Below are positions 13,452 through 18,097 of a DNA stretch of 18,097 nt, piece after piece. The notes under the pieces were generated by a model. The model was not told where the DNA came from. It ran no database searches and worked only from the letters and a program-made list of their open reading frames with translations. Location of the stretch: the NCBI GenBank assembly GCA_900550145.1, contig URRF01000025.1:1-18097 (forward strand). The letters are read 5' to 3'. Source of the stretch: an uncultured Mollicutes bacterium (lineage in GTDB: Bacteria; Bacillota_I; Bacilli_A; RF39; UBA660). The first letter of the stretch is position 1. Every line of letters begins with the position of its first letter. A program made the translations under genes and the position numbers.

Positions 13452-14420
13452 ATGAAAAAAATAATTGTTATTTTGGTTGGAATTTTAGTTTTATGTGGAT
13501 GTTCTAATCAAAAAATGGATAAATATGATATGTTTTATATGGATACTTATATAGAAATTAAGTTATATGATGTGTCAAATAGTAGTGAGGTATTTAAGAA
13601 AATAGATAGTATTTATAAGGAATATAATCAACTTTGTGATAGATATAATTCTTATGATGGTATTGTAAATGTTTATTATTTAAATAACGATTTAAAGATA
13701 GATGAAAAGATAGAAATTGATAAAAAGCTTTCTGAATTAATTAAATATGGACTTAATATGTATGATGAAACTGATGGATATATTAATATTGCTTTGGGTA
13801 ATGTTATTGATGTGTGGAAAAAATATAGAGATGAGGGTACTGATATTCCACAATTATTTGAACTTATGACAAGTGGTTCTATAGATATAAATGATGTGTA
13901 TTTGGAAGGTAATGAATACATGAGAAAAAGTGATGTAAAACTTGATCTTGGTTCTTATGCAAAGGGTTATGTTACTGAAATAGTGGGTGAATATTTAGAG
14001 AATGAGGGAATAAATAAGTATTTAATAAATGCTGGTGGTAATGTGAAAGTAGGATCTAGTTATAAGAGTGATGGATATGCTGTTGGCATTGAGGAACCAT
14101 TTAATACTTCAAATATATATAAGGTCTTACATGTTGAAAATGAATCAGTTGTAACAAGTGGTAGTTATCAAAGATATTATGAATATAATGGTAAGAATTA
14201 TAATCATATAATAAATCCAAAAACGTTATTTCCGGATAATTATACTAAAAGTGTTACTGTTATAACTAAAGATAGTAAAAAAGCTGATATTTTATCAACA
14301 TATTTGTTTTTATTGCCTATTGATGATGGGTTAGAGTATGTAAATAACTTAGATGATGTTGAGGCAATATGGTATAGTGATGAAATTTATTATTCTAATG
14401 GTTTTGATAAGTATGAATAA
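13452..14420 (+). CDS. apbE: FAD:protein FMN transferase, lipoprotein (ApbE)
   Basis: 322 residues. A signal peptide with lipobox LCGC places the lipid-modified cysteine at C17, so the enzyme is anchored outside the membrane. ApbE landmarks follow: MDTYIEIKLYD (30-40), ALGNVIDVWKKY (114-125), KLDLGSYAKGYVTE (163-176), INAGGNVKVGSS (192-203), TSGSYQRYYEYNGKNYNHIINPKT (about 235-258) and ADILSTY with D279 and T283 as the expected Mg ligands. ApbE moves FMN from FAD onto Thr/Ser of extracytoplasmic redox proteins. No flavinylation target is seen in this window. Start ATG 13452 follows GGTGG; an in-frame TTG at 13440 has no site. Next in line are a NusG-II protein and a Gx/HepS-I protein. Confidence 0.93.
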   Translation: MKKIIVILVGILVLCGCSNQKMDKYDMFYMDTYIEIKLYDVSNSSEVFKKIDSIYKEYNQLCDRYNSYDGIVNVYYLNNDLKIDEKIEIDKKLSELIKYGLNMYDETDGYINIALGNVIDVWKKYRDEGTDIPQLFELMTSGSIDINDVYLEGNEYMRKSDVKLDLGSYAKGYVTEIVGEYLENEGINKYLINAGGNVKVGSSYKSDGYAVGIEEPFNTSNIYKVLHVENESVVTSGSYQRYYEYNGKNYNHIINPKTLFPDNYTKSVTVITKDSKKADILSTYLFLLPIDDGLEYVNNLDDVEAIWYSDEIYYSNGFDKYE

Positions 14421-14760
14421 GAGTGATATGAAATTGGTTATTATTTTAATAAGTGTGAGTTTGTGTTTTTTATTTTTTTGTAAGATAATTAAAAAAGATA
14501 ACAACTATGCTTATGTTTATTATGAAAATAAGATAATTAAGGAAATAGATTTAACAAAAGATGATGAATATAGTGTAACTGGATATAATGGGGATGTTTT
14601 AATAGAGGTAAAAAACGGTATGATAAGAGTAAAAAAAGAGAATTCTCCTCTTAATATTTGTAGTAAGCAGGGATTTGTTAAAGACATGCCAATAATTTGT
14701 TTGCCAAATAAGATAGTTATTAAGTTAGGAAATAATGAACTTGATTCAGTTACAAGTTAG
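14413..14760 (+). CDS. NusG domain II-containing membrane-anchored protein
   Basis: 115 residues. A single N-terminal membrane segment (about 6-25, MKLVIILISVSLCFLFFC) precedes an extracytoplasmic beta domain. The end matches the NusG-domain-II (DUF1312) pattern: NICSKQGFVKDMPIICLPNKIVIKL, with two cysteines 16 residues apart. Despite the name, these proteins are not transcription factors; they typically sit beside Gx/HepS-I and ApbE genes. As I remember, the Listeria extracellular-electron-transfer locus contains such a pair. The start at ATG 14413 overlaps the apbE stop by 8 bases; an internal ATG at 14428 is an alternative. Translation is probably coupled to apbE. Confidence 0.78.
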   Translation: MNKSDMKLVIILISVSLCFLFFCKIIKKDNNYAYVYYENKIIKEIDLTKDDEYSVTGYNGDVLIEVKNGMIRVKKENSPLNICSKQGFVKDMPIICLPNKIVIKLGNNELDSVTS

Positions 14761-14768
14761 GAGTATAT

Positions 14769-15260
14769 ATGGATACAAAAAAAATAACAAGATTATCAAT
14801 GCTACTTGCAATTTCGGTGGTACTTAGTTTAATAGAAAGTTTAATACCATTATTAAATGGGATTATTCCAGGAATTAAACTTGGTTTTGCAAATATAGTT
14901 ATATTGTTTACACTTTATACTTTTTCTTTGAAGGATGCGTTTATTATATCGATTTTGCGTGTTTTTTTGGTTGGGATTCTTAGAACTGGCGTGTTTAGTA
15001 TTACTTTCTTTTTTTCTTTATTTGGTGCACTTTTAAGTTTGCTATTTATGTATATGTTTAAAAAATTTACTAAGTTATCTATTGTAGGTGTAAGTATTAT
15101 TGGTTCTGTTATGCATACAATTGGTCAAATTATAATTGCAGTCATATTTTTATCTAATGTAAATATTTTATATTATTTGCCTATTTTACTTATTACATCT
15201 ATTGTTACTGGTATTATTGTTGGTTATATTTCTAATGCTTTAATAGCTAAAATTAAATAA
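14769..15260 (+). CDS. Gx transporter / heptaprenyl diphosphate synthase component I family membrane protein
   Basis: 163 residues, five or six membrane helices. The N-terminus reads KITRLSMLLAISVVLSLIES, followed by LNGIIPGIKLGFANIVILFTLY and a TGVFSITFFFSLFGALLSLLFM segment, all typical of the family often labelled HepS-I or Gx transporter and resembling ECF transporter S-components. The historical link to prenyl synthase comes from genomic pairing in some species; no prenyl synthase is in this window. ATG 14769 lies 6 bases after TTAGGAG, and the gap to the NusG-II gene is 8 bases. The trio with ApbE suggests flavin or quinone-related work at the membrane. Confidence 0.87.
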   Translation: MDTKKITRLSMLLAISVVLSLIESLIPLLNGIIPGIKLGFANIVILFTLYTFSLKDAFIISILRVFLVGILRTGVFSITFFFSLFGALLSLLFMYMFKKFTKLSIVGVSIIGSVMHTIGQIIIAVIFLSNVNILYYLPILLITSIVTGIIVGYISNALIAKIK

Positions 15261-15282
15261 AAAAAGAACTTAAATTGTTCTT
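15257..15282 (-). terminator. Terminator of def (minus strand), possibly bidirectional
   Basis: AAGAAC (15264-15269) pairs with GTTCTT (15277-15282). On the minus strand the stem is followed by at least seven Ts. The def stop codon (15272-15270) lies in the loop. On the plus strand the T-run is weak, so it serves mainly the minus gene. Confidence 0.7.
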
Positions 15283-15818
15283 ATTCCTTCAATATCATTA
15301 GTTACTTTATCTATAAATAGTATACCATTTAGATGGTCTATTTCATGTTGGAAGGCAATTGCTAATTCTTCTCTTGCCCTTACAACTATTTTATTTCCGT
15401 TAATATCATATCCTTGTACTTTTACTCTTGCATATCTTATTACATATCCGTCTACTTCTCTATTAACGCTTAAACATCCTTCACCAGCATCTGCACAAAT
15501 TTCTTCTTCTGAATGACTGATTATTTCAGGATTAATTATTACGTAAGTATCGAATTTTTGTTCTTCATCATCTTCTTCTGTAACTTCATGCACTACAACA
15601 AAGTATCTTTTGTTTATACCAAGTTGAATAGCAGCCATACCCATACCTGGTCTTAAATTTTCTTTTTCTGCTATTTCTTCGATTTGACTTTTTGTTAAGT
15701 ATTCTATCATATCGTTAATGGCCTTTTTATCTTTGTTATCTAGTGGGAAGGATACATCTTTACTTATTAATCTTAATCTAGCATCTTTCTCATCTAATAT
15801 ATCTTTCATTTTTAGCAT
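15270..15818 (-). CDS. def: Peptide deformylase (type 2, Gram-positive)
   Basis: 182 residues, close to other Gram-positive enzymes of about 184. It removes the formyl group from the initiator methionine of new proteins. All three family motifs are present: GMGMAAIQLG (58-67; GxGxAAxQxG), EGCLSV (113-118; metal ligand C115) and QHEIDHLNG (157-165; ligands H158 and H162, catalytic E159). The acidic insertion TEEDDEEQKFD (about 80-90) is typical of type 2. The ATG at 15818 follows GGGGTGA; a longer in-frame ATG at 15851 has no binding site and is rejected. The gene is separated from yjcZ-like by a terminator, so it probably has its own promoter (TTAAAAT near 15838 is a weak candidate). Confidence 0.96.
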   Translation of the reverse strand: MLKMKDILDEKDARLRLISKDVSFPLDNKDKKAINDMIEYLTKSQIEEIAEKENLRPGMGMAAIQLGINKRYFVVVHEVTEEDDEEQKFDTYVIINPEIISHSEEEICADAGEGCLSVNREVDGYVIRYARVKVQGYDINGNKIVVRAREELAIAFQHEIDHLNGILFIDKVTNDIEGIRTI

Positions 15819-15852
15819 AACATCACCCCAAATACATAGATATTTTAACATA

Positions 15853-15884
15853 AAAATAAAAAAAAGGAAATTTTTTTCCTTTTT
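15853..15884 (-). terminator. Strong terminator of the YjcZ-like gene
   Basis: AAAAAGGAAA (15861-15870) pairs perfectly with TTTCCTTTTT (15875-15884) around a four-base loop. On the minus strand it is followed by a long T-run. It lies 7 bases past the gene's stop. Confidence 0.8.
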
Positions 15885-15890
15885 AATATA

Positions 15891-16079
15891 TTAATTATTT
15901 AGGAATCTAGAACCAATTACAATTACTAAAAGAATAAATAATACTAATATAATGGCAGCACCACTACCGATTCCACCATATCCATAGTTAGGGTATGCTG
16001 GATAAGCGTTATATCCACCGCTACATCCGCAAGATGGTGAGCCATAGCTATAACCGCTGTTATATCCGTAATAATACAT
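15891..16079 (-). CDS. YjcZ-family small Tyr/Gly-rich membrane protein
   Basis: 62 residues. The first half is rich in Tyr, Gly, Ser and Pro (YYYGYNSGYSYGSP, with CGC at about 17-19), and the second half is a single membrane helix (GAAIILVLFILLVIVIG). The layout and 'A-I-I-L-V-L-F-I-L-L-V-I-I' core match the YjcZ-type family often annotated as sporulation-associated in Bacillus. Function is unknown; sporulation relevance here is inferred. The start is ATG at 16079, with GGAGG 7 bases upstream; an in-frame GTG at 16085 abuts that site and is rejected. A sigma-A-like promoter precedes it. Confidence 0.85.
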   Translation of the reverse strand: MYYYGYNSGYSYGSPSCGCSGGYNAYPAYPNYGYGGIGSGAAIILVLFILLVIVIGSRFLNN

Positions 16080-16104
16080 AAACACTCCTCCTTTTTTTAT
16101 ATCT

Positions 16105-16132
16105 ACTATAGTGTATTACAAGTCGTTGTAAA
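16105..16132 (-). promoter_or_regulatory. Sigma-A-like promoter of the YjcZ-like gene
   Basis: On the minus strand TTTACA (16132-16127), a 16-base spacer and TATAGT (16110-16105), each 5 of 6 to consensus. The start would fall roughly 20 bases before the ATG at 16079, allowing for the GGAGG site. Confidence 0.6.
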
Positions 16133-16159
16133 TTGTTATATTAAATAACCTAAAAACAA

Positions 16160-16188
16160 TAAACAAATTATCAAAAATATGTTATTAT
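16160..16188 (+). promoter_or_regulatory. Candidate promoter of ftsW
   Basis: TAAACA (16160-16165), a 17-base spacer and TATTAT (16183-16188). The AGGG binding site would lie at the transcript's start. Both boxes are imperfect in AT-rich sequence. Confidence 0.4.
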
Positions 16189-16207
16189 ATTCTCAGGGTA
16201 GATATGT

Positions 16208-17368
16208 ATGATAAAAATATTAAGAAAGTTAGATAAACCGCTTTTGATATCAACGGTTTTGATGTTTATATTTGGACTTTTGATGATTTTTAGTGCTTCT
16301 TATGTAAAGGCGATAACTGCTTTAGGAAATGCGTATTATTTTTTAATAAGACAAGGTGCTATATTAATTGTTTGTTTTTTTGCATTTCTTATATTAATTA
16401 GGTTTCCACTTAGTTTTTATAAAAAGATGCATAAAATTATAATAATATCTGCTATTTCACTTTTAGTGTTGGTGTATTTTTTTGGAACTGTTTCCAATGG
16501 TGCTAGAAGTTGGTTTAGTTTATGGTTTTTTAGTTTACAACCAAGTGAACTTGCAAAAATAGCAATAATTATATATATGGCAGCTTATTATGATATTCAT
16601 AGGAATAATAAGGATGATTACAAAGTAGCACTTTTTCCTTTTATATTTATATTTATTATATTTGCATTTGTTACAATACAACCTGATTTGGGTAGTGCAC
16701 TTATTATATTACTTTTATCTTTTGCAATATTTTTTGGGGTACCGTTGTTGCCACAAGTAAAAAAGAAAACAAATAAAATAATAATATTTACTATAGTGTT
16801 GGCTTTATTTTTACTCGGAATGCTTTTATTGACTGGTAAATCTGGTCTTTATGAGTATCAATTGCAGAGATTAAATTTTTTAAAGCCATGTACTAGATAT
16901 ACAAAAGTAGGAACTGGGTATCAGGTGTGTAATTCTTATATTGCGTTTAACAATGGTGGTTTGTTTGGTGTAGGGATAGGCAATAGTACTCAGAAATATT
17001 TGTATTTACCAGAATCATATACTGACTTTATATTTCCTGTAATTGTAGAAGAATTAGGACTTGTAATAGGTATAGTTATATTGGGTATATATGCATATAT
17101 AATATTTAGAATATTGAAGATAGCAAAGAAAAGTTATAATCTTATGAGTGGACTTATGTGTTATGGAGTAGCGGCATATATATTCATTCATATATTTGTT
17201 AATCTTACTGGAATATTAGGTTTGTTACCACTTACTGGTGTTCCACTTCCATTTTTAAGTTATGGTGGTTCATTTACAGTTAATGCCATAATAATGTTTT
17301 TTGTAGTAGAAAGGGTAAATATCGAAAATAAAACAAACAAGACTAAAAGAGAAATAAAAGCTCTTTAG
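16208..17368 (+). CDS. ftsW: FtsW-type SEDS peptidoglycan glycosyltransferase
   Basis: 386 residues, about ten membrane helices. FtsW/SEDS landmarks: DKPLLISTVLMFIFGLLMIFSAS (9-31), SLQPSELAKIAII (109-121), QPDLGSALIIL (158-168), GGLFGVGIGNSTQKYLYLPE (250-269), the catalytic-aspartate segment YTDFIFPVIVEELG (271-284; D273) and PLTGVPLPFLSYGGS (341-355). SEDS enzymes polymerise lipid II; FtsW does so at the division septum. RodA is the alternative, but the QKYLYLPE-TDFIF and GVPLPFLSYGG forms fit FtsW better. The loop before the GxGIG segment has two cysteines, C228 and C241. ATG 16208 follows AGGGTAG. The last nine codons and stop form the terminator. No division-cluster partners are adjacent. 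Confidence 0.9.
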   Translation: MIKILRKLDKPLLISTVLMFIFGLLMIFSASYVKAITALGNAYYFLIRQGAILIVCFFAFLILIRFPLSFYKKMHKIIIISAISLLVLVYFFGTVSNGARSWFSLWFFSLQPSELAKIAIIIYMAAYYDIHRNNKDDYKVALFPFIFIFIIFAFVTIQPDLGSALIILLLSFAIFFGVPLLPQVKKKTNKIIIFTIVLALFLLGMLLLTGKSGLYEYQLQRLNFLKPCTRYTKVGTGYQVCNSYIAFNNGGLFGVGIGNSTQKYLYLPESYTDFIFPVIVEELGLVIGIVILGIYAYIIFRILKIAKKSYNLMSGLMCYGVAAYIFIHIFVNLTGILGLLPLTGVPLPFLSYGGSFTVNAIIMFFVVERVNIENKTNKTKREIKAL

Positions 17369-17380
17369 TCTTTTTCTTTT
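17341..17380 (+). terminator. Intrinsic terminator formed by the 3' end of ftsW
   Basis: GACTAAAAGAG (17341-17351) pairs with CTCTTTAGTC (17361-17370) with one bulged A, followed by TTTTTCTTTT. The TAG stop (17366-17368) lies in the right arm, and the last nine codons of ftsW supply the hairpin. Confidence 0.85.
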
Positions 17381-17421
17381 GTAAAATTTGTGTAAACATT
17401 ATATATATTTCTACTTTTTTG

Positions 17422-17430
17422 TGATAGAAT
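17422..17430 (+). promoter_or_regulatory. Extended -10 promoter of the DUF3800 gene
   Basis: TGA-TAGAAT (17422-17430) is an extended -10 box 25 bases before the ATG at 17456; no convincing -35 is seen. Confidence 0.45.
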
Positions 17431-17455
17431 AAAAACTAATTTATAAGGAGGATAT

Positions 17456-18097
17456 ATGCAATCAATTTATATAAATTTAGATGACTCAGGTAAACTTTCT
17501 AAAAAAGAAATAATAAGTGTATATGGAGGTTTAGTATTTTTATCTAAGAAAGAAAAAGACAAATTTATTACTCAGTATCGAAGTATTATAAATGATATTA
17601 AATGCAAATATTGTAAAAACAAAGACTTATGTAATAAAAAATGCCCAGAGATAAAAAATACCAATATTAAAAATAGTGATAAAAGAAGAATAATGAATTA
17701 CATAAAAAAGTATTTTATCGTGGGACTTGTCATAAGTAATCAAAATGTTTATAATCATATAATAGAAAATAAAGCAGCAAAAGGAAGATTTTTAGATTAT
17801 TCTTTAAGAAGAATGATAAAAGAAGTAATTAATAATCAAATAACAAATAATAAAATAGATTCTAAAGAACCTTTAAAAGTTATTATCAATATCGATGAAC
17901 AAACAACAAAAAGTAATGGTTATTATAATTTACATGATGGTTTAGTGGAAGAATTAAAGTATGGTATTAGTAATTTTAATTATTCATGTACATATAATCC
18001 AATAGTATTTAATGATTTAGATGTTAAAGTAACATATCAAGACTCAGGTAAAAGTTATTTAGTTCAAGCAGCAGATTTAGTATCAGGTACCATAAGA
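17456..18097 (+). CDS. DUF3800 domain protein, 3' end cut by the window
   Basis: 214 codons remain open to the last base, so the gene is truncated on the right. The start is ATG 17456 with AAGGAGGA 6 bases upstream. It begins MQSIYINLDDSGKLS, matching the DUF3800 opening (usual form 'YiDESG', here LDDSG), and near the right edge shows QDSGKSYLVQAADLVSGTI, the family's 'S..L.QlADlia' end motif. A cysteine-rich insert (CKYCKNKDLCNKKC, about 49-62) could bind metal. The family is related in fold to RNase-H-like nucleases and often lies in mobile or defence-linked regions; here it follows a housekeeping gene. The fold link is from memory; activity is unproven. Confidence 0.85.
   Translation, partial: MQSIYINLDDSGKLSKKEIISVYGGLVFLSKKEKDKFITQYRSIINDIKCKYCKNKDLCNKKCPEIKNTNIKNSDKRRIMNYIKKYFIVGLVISNQNVYNHIIENKAAKGRFLDYSLRRMIKEVINNQITNNKIDSKEPLKVIINIDEQTTKSNGYYNLHDGLVEELKYGISNFNYSCTYNPIVFNDLDVKVTYQDSGKSYLVQAADLVSGTIR

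Noticed and set aside
13676..13921. Minus-strand open frame opposite apbE
   Set aside because: Shadow of a well-supported ApbE coding frame.
15819..15851. Longer N-terminus for peptide deformylase from ATG 15851
   Set aside because: No ribosome binding site; GGGGTGA sits inside that extension, properly spaced for ATG 15818.
1..18097. Mobile element, prophage, or defence island
   Set aside because: No transposase, integrase, terminal inverted repeats or phage genes are visible; the DUF3800 gene alone is not enough.

Overview
The window is chromosomal DNA from a very AT-rich, low-GC Gram-positive (Bacillota) bacterium. The signs are AGGAGG or GGTGA-type ribosome binding sites, sigma-A-type promoters, U-tailed hairpin terminators, the standard code (UGA is a stop), and a gene content of SpoVB-like flippase, ComN, long Rel, Gram-positive peptide deformylase and a YjcZ-like small protein. 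The partial order spoVB / comN / relA / dtd matches the Bacillus subtilis neighbourhood as I remember it, but secDF, recJ and apt are missing between comN and relA. The overall look suggests an uncultured gut-type Bacilli or related lineage. I cannot assign a genus from sequence alone.

Layout. Bases 1-119 hold the tail of an unknown (probably surface) protein. A small gene of unknown function (230-562) sits behind a perfect consensus promoter and runs tail-to-tail into a spoVB/MurJ-type flippase (minus strand). Bases 1953-5921 look like one transcription unit: comN, rel, dtd, an AI-2E-family membrane protein and tRNA-Leu(CAA), closed by a terminator. Two separately transcribed genes of unknown function follow (6110-6913 and 7053-7967), then a DUF362 protein. 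Next are two tandem paralogues (9053-10934) built from a repeated module of about 38 residues, collagen-like GXY stretches (first gene only) and a BclA/C1q-like beta domain. Bases 11081-13392 hold a LiaF-like membrane protein, a DUF4097 protein and an RluA-type pseudouridine synthase. Bases 13452-15260 hold a lipoprotein ApbE flavin transferase, a NusG-domain-II protein and a Gx/HepS-I membrane protein, a trio suggesting extracytoplasmic flavin redox work. On the minus strand lie peptide deformylase and a YjcZ-like small protein. The window closes with ftsW and the start of a DUF3800 gene cut by the window edge.

Most notable points. (1) The Rel protein has lost the acidic catalytic motif of its (p)ppGpp hydrolase (HDxxED has become HExxKT) while the synthetase landmarks remain. 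(2) The two collagen/BclA-like paralogues share a four-copy module. The second may start at an AUU codon behind a good ribosome binding site. (3) Seven genes end inside their own intrinsic terminators. (4) Two genes with their own promoters (6110-6913, 7053-7967) have no family I recognise. No mobile element, CRISPR array or defence island is visible.
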